In this document: piece after piece, positions 49,001-59,800 of the stretch | Position numbering within the stretch: position 1 is the first letter of the stretch | Layout of the letters: each line of letters opens with the position of its first letter | Assembly: GCA_030141605.1 (NCBI GenBank) | Contig: JAQGDQ010000020.1 | Coordinates: forward strand, 436,001-496,000 | DNA from: Tubiluchus corallicola | Taxonomy: Eukaryota; Priapulida; Priapulimorpha; Priapulimorphida; Tubiluchidae | DNA: 60,000 nucleotides | Reading direction: 5' to 3' | The notes under the pieces: model-generated | What the model was told of the DNA's origin: nothing | The model's input: the letters and a program-made list of their open reading frames with translations, nothing else | Database searches by the model: none | Program-made: the position numbers and the translations under genes

Positions 49001-50768
49001 TTGTTGCAAATTTCATTTTTTAGTGAATGAAATTAAATTGGTATCTATTCATACAGTTTTATTTCATCTCATACTTATTTAAAGTTACTTTGTTATTTTT
49101 TACCTTCTGGTAAGATTTTTCAATATTTTAAAGTTCCTGGCTGTATTTTTTAATAGCGTCTCTTGTGCTGTCATTAAAAGCTCATTTGGAGAAACAAGGG
49201 CCAACTTCTCAAGGGTCTACTGCATATAAGTAAGTACAAGATAATCTGGAACTGTGTTAAATGTAGTTGTATTTTGAACATGATTGTTTCAATAATATTC
49301 AACTGTTGATAATTTGTTAGTTTGCTATGGCCTTTTCAGTGTATTTGAATTAAGGCATTATGGAAAATTAAATACATAAAGACATTTAGTTTTATTTTAC
49401 ATGGTTAAAAGCTTCTGAGACTCATTTAGCACTTATTGAGCAAGCTGTATAAGTTCACTTAGTGCTCTTAAGTTGATGAGACATTTTTTTTGGCATCTGT
49501 GAATAAATGTATGTTTCATTCATACCCTACTTTTCGTACTTTTTCCAGTTGCACACTGATAGCAATATTTTGAATTCAAGTTGGTACATTATCAGGTTGT
49601 CTAGAGAAACAGCTATTAAGATTAAATAGCCTGAAAAGTTTTTGAATTTTTTGCATTCGAGATTATTATCCTGTCTGTATATAACACATATATTATATGT
49701 AGATAATATTATTGTAGTCTGTGTAAAATGCAATAAAACTGGTGTCAGAAGCTGCAATTTTTAACTCACAAATTTAAAATGAACATCTTTTATCTCCCTA
49801 TGCATATTGCATAGGATGATTAAATTTAATATAGTTAAATTTATAGATTTATACATTTCAGAAAAGATGATGATGCAGAAAGGTTGCTGAATCGTGTTCA
49901 AAAAATGCTACAACAGTGGTGTTCAATGCAGAAAGATGCTTTGAAAAAGGAGTTTTTAAATGCAGATAATTATAGGTAATTAAGCCTGGGCAGTATGGGC
50001 TAACAAGGCTAATTAAATGAGCCATAGAGTTGAACTTTCATAAGTGTTTACAACTATGTAAGAGGAAAGCATTAAGTTTGAAATTCCAAAGTAAACAGTG
50101 TTGATAAGTGTGCTTTAATTATAAGCCTTGCAGTAACTTTTTACCATTACACCAGAAACTGGTATTTTGGTGTTTGATATTTTGTGCAAAAAAGTCATAT
50201 TGTTCGGTCGAGGCAACACAAGCATTTGGCACAAGCAAGTATATGTACGTGTTAATGACGGCAAATCTGTTAAGATAAAAGTTTGATTGGTATAAATTGT
50301 TCTTTTAGGAGTGGATTCAAATCTGGCTACATTGAGAAAAATGAGCTGAAAGTCCTTTGTCGACGTGCCAATATTCCTTTGGACGATGACATACTGGATT
50401 TGGTAAATATTTTAAAAAATTGTTTTAAACTCATTCTTTTGCATAACTTTGGAAAATGTCTAAAGAGATACGTACTTGCATAATGCATGTGTAAGATAGT
50501 ACACGCATGAAAAACATGCTGGAAAAACACCTTTAATTATTAAAAATGGCTGAGTCATCAAAAAAACCTAGAAACATGTCTTGATAGAACTAATTGTTAG
50601 CATGATCTGTAAAAATTCACAAATTATTGATTCTGACTAATTAAATCACTCATATCTTTGTTTGCTGGATTGTTACTTGACCAAAAGGAAGAAAACTCGG
50701 TGATGATAACCAAGATGTTTGTTTTCTGGTACTTTTATGTTCTTAAACATACAAGTATTATATACTTG

Positions 50769-50801
<33 letters not shown>

Positions 50802-51057
50802 TATATATAAATATATATATATACATAAATATATATATATAAAGCAAAATACACTAACATAGCATAGCACTTATGATTGAACAACAGTACATTGCCAGGC
50901 TTGATCAAGGATGGAGTACAGTTTACTGTCCAACATCAGAAACAGTTAGTTATAAATAATATTAAATTTATTTCAGGTTATTGCACAATGCACCGATTAT
51001 GATGACAACCTCATCAACTTCAAAAAGTTCCAGCAATTTTTTATCTCTGCAGAATGA
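40096..51057 (+). CDS. EFHC1: EFHC1-type DM10 and EF-hand protein of ciliary doublet microtubules, complete, 15 exons
   Basis: Exons: 40096-40143, 40753-41049, 41361-41510, 42882-43019, 44830-45057, 45276-45396, 45500-45605, 47106-47229, 47941-48081, 48313-48424, 48615-48797, 49157-49229, 49862-49975, 50309-50402 and 50977-51057. They sum to 2010 nt (669 aa) with every junction GT-AG and in frame; human EFHC1 is about 640 aa. The start has strong context (A at -3, G at +4) and reads LPGYSFKD, as in the family. Three DM10 domains follow, then a short EF-hand-like tail. Motifs such as [38 protein letters not shown] and [13 protein letters not shown] match EFHC1 better than EFHC2. EFHC proteins (Chlamydomonas Rib72 relatives) sit inside axonemal doublet microtubules; human EFHC1 (myoclonin-1) is linked to juvenile myoclonic epilepsy. 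The upstream X-box-like site fits ciliary expression. Confidence 0.95.
41020..43019 (+). CDS. EFHC1: EFHC1 exons 2-4: first DM10 domain
   Basis: The domain starts near [12 protein letters not shown] (residue about 111), continues through the exon 3 strand [16 protein letters not shown], and ends in exon 4 with [21 protein letters not shown] (residue about 211). The GxxFxIxDCDxxT signature closes each DM10 copy. Introns inside this span are 41050-41360 and 41511-42881. Confidence 0.9.
41511..42881 (+). other. EFHC1 intron 3
   Basis: AT-rich intron of about 1.4 kb with no recognised feature. Confidence 0.8.
43020..44829 (+). other. EFHC1 intron 4
   Basis: Intron of about 1.8 kb, the longest of the gene. 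No repeat or RNA gene was recognised. The acceptor is GGCTTTTGCAG|GAATTC. Confidence 0.8.
44830..47229 (+). CDS. EFHC1: EFHC1 exons 5-8: second DM10 domain
   Basis: It begins at [20 protein letters not shown] in exon 5, runs through [12 protein letters not shown] in exon 6 and [18 protein letters not shown] in exon 7, and closes with [18 protein letters not shown] in exon 8. Intron 7 (45606-47105) splits the closing GRK|FLICDCD motif and holds the foldback-like element. Confidence 0.9.
45823..46617. mobile_element. Foldback-like element with tandem-repeat inverted ends
   Basis: The left end (about 45833-45930) is built of imperfect copies of a 16-18 bp unit, GGTAAAAATGGCACAG. The right end (about 46530-46615) holds the same unit in inverted orientation (CTGTGCCATTTTTACC). 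The candidate target duplication is ATTAGTTAGT at 45813-45822 and ATTCGTTAGT at 46618-46627 (one mismatch). The interior of about 600 bp has no transposase. This structure is that of foldback-type or non-autonomous DNA transposons. It sits in EFHC1 intron 7. Confidence 0.65.
46433..46448. repeat. (ACAA)n microsatellite
   Basis: Four tandem CAAA/ACAA units inside the foldback-like element. Confidence 0.8.
46650..46795. repeat. Imperfect inverted repeat beside the foldback element
   Basis: AGGTGTGGGTTGTGT near 46697 is matched in inverted orientation by ACACACAACCACACCT near 46760. A related direct copy (AAAGGTGGATGGTTGTG) starts near 46656. It could be another small inverted-repeat element or part of the same insertion. 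Confidence 0.45.
47230..47940 (+). other. EFHC1 intron 8
   Basis: Intron of 711 bp. Apart from the ATT microsatellite no feature was seen. The acceptor is preceded by a long T-rich tract. Confidence 0.8.
47839..47866. repeat. (ATT)n microsatellite
   Basis: About nine uninterrupted ATT units in EFHC1 intron 8. Confidence 0.95.
47941..48797 (+). CDS. EFHC1: EFHC1 exons 9-11: third DM10 domain
   Basis: It starts at [12 protein letters not shown] in exon 9, continues with [18 protein letters not shown] in exon 10, and closes in exon 11 with [20 protein letters not shown] followed by DEYVVKYVE. As in the family, this copy has DVDEY in place of DCDxxT. Confidence 0.9.
49157..51057 (+). CDS. EFHC1: EFHC1 exons 12-15: linker and degenerate EF-hand tail
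   Basis: Exons 12-13 encode a charged helical linker. Exons 13-15 encode a helix-loop-helix with loop [12 protein letters not shown]: Gly-6, Ile-8 and Glu-12 are kept, but loop positions 1, 3 and 5 are S, F and S instead of Asp/Asn. A second partial loop ([11 protein letters not shown]) has acidic residues but is out of canonical spacing. Calcium binding by the first loop is therefore doubtful. The stop TGA is at 51055-51057. Confidence 0.88.
50768..50846. repeat. (TA)n microsatellite in EFHC1 intron 14
   Basis: Nearly continuous TA dinucleotides with a few interruptions, about 100 bp before the last exon. It could form cruciforms. Confidence 0.95.
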
Positions 51058-51386
51058 ATAATCAAACATTGGAAAGATAAAGAAAACTGTGATAACTAGA
51101 CATTTTTACATTCTTGCATAATCTTGTACTGTGGTTTTGCTGTATGCATCATATTTGCATTTATAGTGTAGAAATAATTTTATCATTGAAATACTTGCTC
51201 TTATAATTGTTTAGTGGCTCTTTTAATTTACCAACGAGTAACAATTCACTGGGTCTGTTTTAATGTTTCTAGTCGTATGTACAATTCAAGTAAAGTCTAC
51301 TATAAAATTAAGCTAATAACATAGACTTGTATATTGTTGACTAATTAGCATTAAAATATTCTGATATGCTAAACAGTGTTGATTTA

Positions 51387-51392
51387 AATAAA
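51387..51392 (+). terminator. EFHC1 poly(A) signal
   Basis: AATAAA lies about 330 bp after the stop codon, followed by a GT/T-rich stretch (GGTGTCTGCTTTTTG) that suits a downstream element. A second AATAAA lies near 51463, so alternative ends are possible. Confidence 0.6.
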
Positions 51393-51409
51393 AGGTGTCT
51401 GCTTTTTGC

Positions 51410-53621
51410 TTCAATTTGAGGTTTAGGTATTTCTTTAATTTGTGATTTGTTATAGTAGGAAGAAATAAATGAATATATTTGTGTGTCTGTGTTTGTGCAC
51501 TAGTAAATCTTGTAGTATTTACCAGATGAAATATTTTGACTGCCTCAGGAAACTGCTTTAATAACTAAGAGGTACATATTTTTTTTATATTCATGGAGGC
51601 TTTCACTGAATGAAATATGCAAGGCCAAATACATTAGATCTATAGGCAATGCTATAAAAAAATTTGACAAAGTGTAAGAGCATAAGTTTATGCCATAATT
51701 AATAATTATAGGGAAAGCACAAACATTTTAAGGTAACAGAATGCTAAGTACTAAATTACTGTGAATCTTTGGCCTTTTTATTACTTTTTATGCCAGAAAT
51801 GTCAGTTACTGGCTGCTTATTGATGGGTGACCAGCTAACTGAATGGCAAACTATTAATGAATAAATATTGTTATTAATTAATTTGTATTAATAATTTTAA
51901 TATAATAATAATAATATAATATATTTTTGAATGAATTATTGACTGCACATATACTGAATAAGACACTATTAATTAGCTTACTTCCCGCTGCCGACGTTTT
52001 AGTGATCTCAGCCAACCGACGTTTTCAAAATTTTGCTCAAATATATTTTGCGAAATTGTAAGTACGGGTTTCTTGGAGAGATTTCTATGGCTTATTACAA
52101 AACGCTACTTTTGAAAACGTTTCTACATTTCTACAATGGTCAGCAAATGGCTTCTCTCAACAATACAGCAAAGTAAACATGGACCGCAAAGCGACCATCT
52201 CCTCCCAACGAACCGTCGTACTATTATGTGCAATAGATCCTGTGACTCTGACCTTTGACACTGAGACCCCAATTAAAGTCGACGGCTTGCTTATGGATTT
52301 GGCTTGAAATTTGTCCACAAAGCAAATGGCGGAATAACGGACGCACACTTGGATGGACAGACAGCTACAAACAGAGGGCATTACTATATCCTCTCATGCA
52401 ATTTTGTTGCGAGGGGATAATGAGAAATTATGCACATGGAATGTAATCAATAACCACATTACTTGTATAGTTCATCGTTCGCGCATAAAATGTTTTTGAA
52501 CGGTTTTTGCTATTCTAAATTTTAATTCTGTCTCCCACGATATATTTATTTCAAAGTCAGAAAATATCTGAGTATACGTGGTAATGATAGCCAGCTTAAA
52601 GGCTTAAGTTAAACAGAGCTAGTCTCATTTAATAAATATATGGATGAAGACTAGGATAAACTGCGTTTCTTCTTCCTCCAACGATTTTCCCGGTAGGTAT
52701 TATATAAGGGATTATTTAGATTTCCTAGAAGCCAACATCTTCCAGGAATCTACGAGTGTCCCAATCTATCCGATATTTTTTCAAGCTTAAGTGACGCTTG
52801 AATTAGTGTTGAAGATTTTGGAAGAAGTTTTGTTAGACGAACAGCCAGCCTGCATTTCAGAAAACTGTAAAATGGAAGCTCACTATAAACACTGTCTCCG
52901 ATGACCCCATGAATTTTTTTTAGTTTCCGTATTTTTATAATCTTGTGCTTTAAAATTTGTTATAGGCTTATACTAAATATATGCAATTGTGCTAATACAG
53001 CGATTTTTGTCATTATACGTGACAACTGAACCAAAAAACTGTACAGGCACAGTGACAGCATAATTATAGGTGATAAAATTTGCTGTTTTTGTTACTTAAA
53101 CCTTTTATCGCCATCATATTTTATCTTATGCAAAACGCAGATCAGTAGCAGCTGGTACATCTATCATTTTTCGTCTGGTAATTTTAGAATTACCAGAACA
53201 TTGTTATTTCACGCCTTTAAAAAGAACGTTAGCAAATGTACCACAAACAAATTACTTGTAGTTCTATGTTTTTAGGAGCTGGCGTACGTAGCCCCTTTAC
53301 GCACTAATCTTTTTAGGGGGCGATTTGCATAAAAATAGACGTTACTACGTGAGGCAATTTATTATTGAATTAAAAGAAGCAACGCTTCTTTAATAGCCTT
53401 TTGCTTCTGAAAATGGAAATTCTACCTCAGCACCCCAATTTGCTTACATCACAAAGAAAAACACATCAAATCTTCCCCTAGAAACAACCAAGCTTTTCTA
53501 CAGAAGTTTGAACGCGTGCGTTTTAGAATAATTATTTTTAAGAACGTTTTAACTTTGTAAGCGCGCTTCTTAGCAGAGCAGAGAAACAAACGTTTCAATT
53601 TTTACCTTCAATGTAAATGCA
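51410..53621. other. Intergenic region between EFHC1 and the ankyrin gene
   Basis: About 2.2 kb without a recognisable gene. It contains one interspersed repeat (about 52130-52400) and presumably the promoter of the ankyrin gene near its right end. No clear TATA box was seen. Confidence 0.7.
52130..52400 (+). repeat. Interspersed repeat with TGACCTTTGAC core and GGAC/AGAC tail
   Basis: It contains CTGTGACTCTGACCTTTGAC, then AAATTTGTCCACAAAG, then a tail with GGACGCACACTTGGATGG, ACAGACAG and AGAGGGCATTAC. This order resembles a family of short interspersed sequences seen in many aquatic animal genomes, with TGACCTTTGACC followed by GGACGGACAGAC. The resemblance is from memory of the pattern and is not a database match. 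Confidence 0.45.
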
Positions 53622-53804
53622 ATGACTGAAATAAAAAGAAAAAACTCACCTGTAGTGAAAGCTGAAGACGCTGAATGCGGAACTCGCAAGAAGAAGGATA
53701 AGAAAGAAGTAGATGTGACAGCCGAGAATGTTCGATTAGCCCTAGATGAATTAATGAAAGAAAACCGACTGGACCCTAGAGGAACTATTTCTTTTGAAAA
53801 TTTG
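53622..53804 (+). CDS. Ankyrin gene exon 1: basic N-terminus
   Basis: 61 codons from ATG to donor TTG|GTAATT. The segment is rich in Lys, Glu and Asp and has no signal peptide, so a cytoplasmic or nuclear protein is likely. Confidence 0.75.
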
Positions 53805-56800
53805 GTAATTCTTGTGAAACGCAGTAACTTGTAGCTATAGCAGCTAGTTTTTTTGTTATGATAGGTCAGATAAATATTATTATCTTGGTCTGTCATAGCC
53901 AAGTGTGTTAATATTAGCTCTAACCCTTAGCTTTTTTCCCTTGGGTACGTTTAACCACAATTGTCGTAAAAAGTAAAATTATTGAGCGTGTGATTTTTGT
54001 ACAGTTATAGTGTGTATGAACACTCATCTACTAAACATCGAAAAAGTTTCTTGATATCAACTGCACTACATGTCTCTCAGTCGTCTTACATTTTGGTTAA
54101 TCCTGTTTGCAAATTTCAAATCAACGGTGTTTTTATACTTTAGTAGAAGCCGTTGTTTATTCTTGTTGTTGTTGTTGCTGTTAAAAATATAACGTCCTTA
54201 TAAGGTCGACAGAGGTCTGGTATGTGGTTGATTTTACTGATCTGTTTGAAATCTAATATATCTGTAGTGTAATTTGTGGCTGATCAGTCTGGGGTTTCTG
54301 ATTTATCTGAAATCTCATTTGTCACAGATCTGGTTGGTCTGTCTGTGGTCTACGGCTGGTCTATCTGGGGTCTGGTCTTCAGGGCCTACCCACAGACCAA
54401 GACCAACCCCTGTATTACTTTGATACATAATACTGTTCCATAACGAATCTTTTGTTACTTAATGAACCGTAACGACGTTCTCTCCGTGAATTTGCGAAAT
54501 CCCGGACATGCTTTCTTATTTCTTTTATTTTGCAGGATTTTCCGTATCCAACATTATTAGTCGCTGCTTCTGTCGGCCACGTAAAAGCTGTAGAAAAGCT
54601 CATAGAAGATAAGAGTTGCGTCAACGCTAGCTTCAATGACGTAAGTAGACCCTTCGTATCTCTAAACATGTTGCTACCGTAAACTGCATTCTTTCAGCTA
54701 ACAGTTGATTTTTATACAGTTTGGCACTTTCAAGCTGGTCTACAATACTCAATGCTAGCGCCTACTTAATGTGGATGGTGATGGCGGAATTATCAATTAT
54801 CACTATCGGTTCTAATATTCTAAGCTGTAATACTATGCCGGTATGATTTTTGCATATTCGGATGTGAATGCATCGTCCCTCTAAGAGGAAAACAGTTTGA
54901 ATACAATCGCACAGAACGCGGTGGTGTTAATAGTCTCCAACCATGATTTTGCTTAATCTTGGTCACTAAGCTCATGTATTAAGATATTAACATCGACTTT
55001 GTTAACAAACTAATATAAAAATCACCTGTTTGCTTGACATTGCAATTTTAAGGTTATTCTAAATAGAAAAGGCTGAGCAGTTTACTAAGACTTTTATTTG
55101 AATATTCATAAGCAGTATGACAGATAAATTCCTCAGCAGGAATATTGTATCGGCGCCTCCTATCCATTCACTGGCCACTGCTCGAGGTTTTCGCTTGGCT
55201 GACAAATCGGCCCGTCAATCTGTGGCCAACTGAGAAAAACGCTTCTACAGGTCATCAAGCTGTGGTTTTATCTATCAATTTACCTAGGTCATTGCGAGAG
55301 GTAGTACTCACCCTTTAATGAGGCAGTAACACCTATCTGGTCCAATGCTTAAATTGAATTTCGGAGCTCAGTCCATGGGAGTGGGAATGAGGTAGTCACT
55401 AATAGATGTACTGTGTAGTCTAATACAGTTTGCACTCCCATACCTCGTAAACAAATTGGGTTCGCCATGTATAATTAAAAGTAAAGTTTTGTTTTCAATT
55501 TTTATTAAAGGTAGAGTTTACTTAAAGTTCATCGTAATTACAATAGAATAAATTACAAAATTATTTGTAACTGTAACTTATAAAATAATGTGCCTTTTTG
55601 AGGTCTGCAAACCCCTGTATTACATTTTCAATGTCTATTTCGTCTTTGTTCAGGTACATGTGGGCATGGCTGGCAGTACGGCACGGTACGGTACGAAAAA
55701 TACCGCACTTCGTACCTCTAAAAAATACCGTACCATAATTCCGTGCCGGACCTACAAAATCGAATCGTATCGTACTAGTACGATAAAATATCGTACCGTA
55801 ATTCCGTACCAAATTTCGCGCCAAGTGCATGTAGGATCTACTACAAATAAGTAAAGAATGGCATAAAAATTAACTGTAAGAACGATAACTTTATTTGTTA
55901 TTGTTATGAATTTATGCGTGCTATAAAAACTGAGCTACTGTTTGAACTTCTATACTATTTAGTTTATGTTGCGAAAGTTACATAATTACGCAAGAGATAT
56001 AAATTTATTTTGAGTTACTTTTTCTTATAAATAATTTTGTGGCACACATAACAAGTTACGGTCATTAACTAGATTTCATAACTGCTTGTCGTAAATTATG
56101 TGTTCAATAGTGACAAATTTTTAAAGATGATTCAAATTTAGTGTCTTGAGTAAAACATTTGAAACTATACCACGCAAGCTACGCGGGTTAACATAGGTTG
56201 GTACGCCTTGAGTAAAGTGAAGTACGCAACGTAAATCTTTAACTCAATGTTGCACTCAAGCTAAGCAAATTTTTTGAGACAAAAACGAATGGTACAGGTA
56301 AAAATAGCACAGGAAAATTGGCGCGGAAAATAAGGCACAGGTAAGTCAGAGAAAGTTCTTTCTGGTGTGCTTATAGACACTGGAATGACAACACCTATTG
56401 TCAACAGTAAACATAATTTAGGAAACTGTTGTTTGTCACATGCTTTCAGAAGCTCTCGCGAAAGAAGCATATAAATAGTATTTTAAAAGTTTAACCACAA
56501 AAAGCATTTGAAAGAGAAAATACACATAACAAATAAAAATGTTAGCACATTAAATCAAATGTTGTTTATTCGTTAATTCTTCAATTGTTTAATACGATCC
56601 ATCGGACAACTAGGAAACAAAACATTCATAATTTTTTTTAAATTCAGTGAAGGGGAAGTTTTCAGGCTCCCCCCTGGCTACGTGTCTGCTGAATAGTTTT
56701 ATCGAAAAAGTCAAGAGATATTGCAAAATTTTATTACAGGATGGAGCCACAGCCTTACTGGTTTCTTGCAAACACAGCTGGCCAGAAATCACTGAGAGAT

Positions 56801-59800
56801 TGCTGAAAGCTGGAGCTGACGTAAATGCCACGTCTTTGGTAAGTTAATTTTGGCAGCAAAAGAAATTTGAATATTTGTCTAGCCATTTTTTTCTGTCTGT
56901 GTCTATCCTTTTTTCATTTGATAGTTTGCCCAACTCTTGCTTTCGTATACTTTTTCACCTTCTTAATGGAACATCTGCTGGGCAGCGATTTGTCGGTTCA
57001 CTTTTTAATTTGTTTGCTGTTTAAGTTTAGCCATTCTATCAATTGTTTATGCGAGTTATGTTCTGTCTATTGTTAATTCTTTAATCATTTATTTGTCGAT
57101 CGTTCATTAATGCATTAGTTAATTTCTTTATAGATTTGTTTTTGTGAAATTAATTGTTCGCTTATCTGTCCACGCTTTTGTTCGGCCTTTATGTAACACA
57201 GTTGCTCGAGCACGTATTTTTATTGGTTAGTCAACAAATTTCTTTTAATTAACATGAAATTTGTTACTAGAATGTTTTTTTTCATTTTTTCCATTTTATA
57301 GGATGGTTCCAACGCGATCATGATGGCTACAAAGAATGGAAATGCGGCCAATTTTTCACTGCTGATTAACCATGAACCCCACATTGATTTTAGCTACGCT
57401 AATAAGGTAAACCATTCCCGTAATTCCATTCCTAGAACTAGCTATCAAATTCGAAGTATTATTACATGTTTCAATAAAAAAGTTCTAGGTGTCAGGCAAT
57501 GAAAGAAAGTATTACCCACAAGTGAAGGATATTCAAGTCTTCAATACCCAGGTTCCGTTTTAGGTATATCGGTTGACTTCCATCCTAGCATAATTGTTTT
57601 TTTTTAATTTGCCATCGTTTCACCTTTGATATCTAACCAAGGTACAACATCATCTCTACCTTTGAAATATATGCTTTGCTATTGTTGCACGCATGCTGGG
57701 CAGCACTATTGCTCATGTTGATGGGTTAGATTATTGGCAGGCGAATTAGCAGGCTATATTGGCAGACACGATATTGGCAGGCGAACGAGAAAAGAGAGCA
57801 ACCCTGTTGCATCGTATTTAGTTGTGGTATTTAATAAACTTTAATCTTTTCTTTTATCTTCTCTTTTATTAAATAGTGATTTACCATCGACGTCAGTTTT
57901 TATGAACTAATATAAAGAAACAAAAAATTAAGATTATAGGACTAGAATGCCATAAATGGACTGTTTTCGTGTATGGGCCAGAGTTTCTTATATGGTAATA
58001 TCGGATGTGCTTGTCATATAAGAGGTTATGGATTCAGTTTCACAAGCATTTATCATACACTTGTAAAGTGATACTACTGATAACATGCGGATTTGTTTAT
58101 TGATTACTGTGTGTGTAATAATCACTGTTGTGTTTTGAGGGAGAATTGCCCGTGTGTTTGGCGTTGATTTTGGTCGGCAACTAAGTGCGTGACTACCTGA
58201 AATACTGCCTTTGGGCGGTCTCATCTACAACGCTGCCCATGAATCATTTGTTTTGTTGAAGCAGGACGTATTATATGTAGAACCAATGTTGACAAAGATA
58301 TCTTAGAGAATTACCCTTCACAATAAAATAGGTTCTGGTCTTACCACGGCAGCTACATTAAGTAAGATCTGTCAATGAATGCTGGATCCTGGCTTGCAGA
58401 GTGCTAAACTGAATAAAAAAGTCTAAGTAAGGAAACGGGCTTTGTTTTAGCATGTGCTGCAAAGGGGAAGTGAAATCAAAGAAATAAGACTTCGGCAAAG
58501 AAGTGAAGCAAAAAGTTATTATCAGACATTTCGACAATTAAAAGCAAGAGCGTAAATGAATGTTTAAAGTATATTCGGATAACACAAAGTATTTTTAATT
58601 ATTGGACAAATTTTCACTACTAACTACATGTAATTCAAAAAGAGCAGATCGTCAAGGCACCATAATCGTCGACGTACTACCACAGTTTCCTATGTTTTCC
58701 TGTATGGCTTACGTACAGTCACTCACGAAAAGTTCTGCACTCATGCATTTGCAAAATATAATTTATGTAGTCGCTTTTTGTTAATAATTCATTGTTTTAG
58801 TGACAGCGCGCCATTTCCGCACTAGCTATAAATGGGCTCTTTTAGCTGAGTCACCAGCGCGAATATTTATTAGCTGTTCATTAATTTTTAATAGTGCATG
58901 ATGAATAGCAGGGCGTTTGTTTTGTTTAAATTTCCTTATGCTATTCTTGCTTGGTAAGGTTGCAAACAAATAAACAGTAATTATGTAGCAAGACCTTGCA
59001 AACAATTGTTTACGTCGATACGAAAACCTATGTGTTAGCAACCAAGCTACAATTCTGAATCATACATTTTGCTTTAGCTAGGTGAAACAGTACTCATTAT
59101 AGCTGCTGAAAGAGGCTGGGAAAGCTGTGTTGATTTTCTTCTTAAACGACCCAATGTGAACAAATTTAAAAACTTGCAGCGGTACGCCGATGGTAATTCC
59201 GCACTCCATCTAGCGGCAGAAAACGGCTATCCAGCAGTACTGCTTAAGCTACTTGAAGCTAAATGTAACGCTCTTCTGGAAAATAAGGTACCAATAACTA
59301 GTACTAAGTACTTACCAATTTTGTTGTAACGCGCAAGCTCACGCAATGGCTTCAAGTTTTTTTACTACACGTATAATTTGCGTTTGTGTCAATAATGAAC
59401 GCTATTAACAGGCCAAAGACTTTAACCTAGCCTATGAGGCTCTGCTAAAATCTCGGTCGCCTAGCCCCAAATGTCAGAAGTGATGCCAAATCTGTTTTCA
59501 TTTGTGGTTGTAATTTGTTTATATATGTTTGTTTATTTGTTTGTTTAATTGTTTGCACATTTGCTTGTTTGTTTTAATGTTTTGCTATAAATGAGAAAAA
59601 AGTGTATTTGTCGTATGTAGCCATTGCATTTGCCATATATGAATGTTGGTCATTGATAAGGGTAATTAGTTTTTGCATACACAATTTATGTTTCTGATAT
59701 TTTTAGGCTGGGATTACCCCTGTTTGCCTGGCATTGGTCAGTAAAGTACCAAAGATGAAGGAAACGCTATGGAAAGAATGCAAATGCAGTCCAAAAGATT

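Larger units (their letters stand above)
54641..56739 (+). other. Ankyrin gene intron 2
   Basis: Intron of about 2.1 kb. It contains the GTACCG-rich repeat (55675-55830) and the hAT fragment with tandem repeats (56282-56470). Confidence 0.8.

Noticed and set aside
50673-50870. Open stretch of Tyr/Ile repeats on the minus strand
   Set aside because: It is the TA microsatellite read in frame, not a gene.
53830-54535. Possible read-through of ankyrin exon 1 to the stop at 53834
   Set aside because: The frame after 53804 has no repeat character, whereas splicing at TTG|GTAATT joins in phase 0 to an ankyrin repeat.
55561-55854. Open stretches on both strands encoding YGT/RT-rich repeats
   Set aside because: By-product of the stop-free GTACCG repeat array.
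57725-57795. Three ATTGGCAG units and related GGCAGGCGAA copies in ankyrin intron 4
   Set aside because: Short irregular repetition without arms or ends; not enough to define an element.
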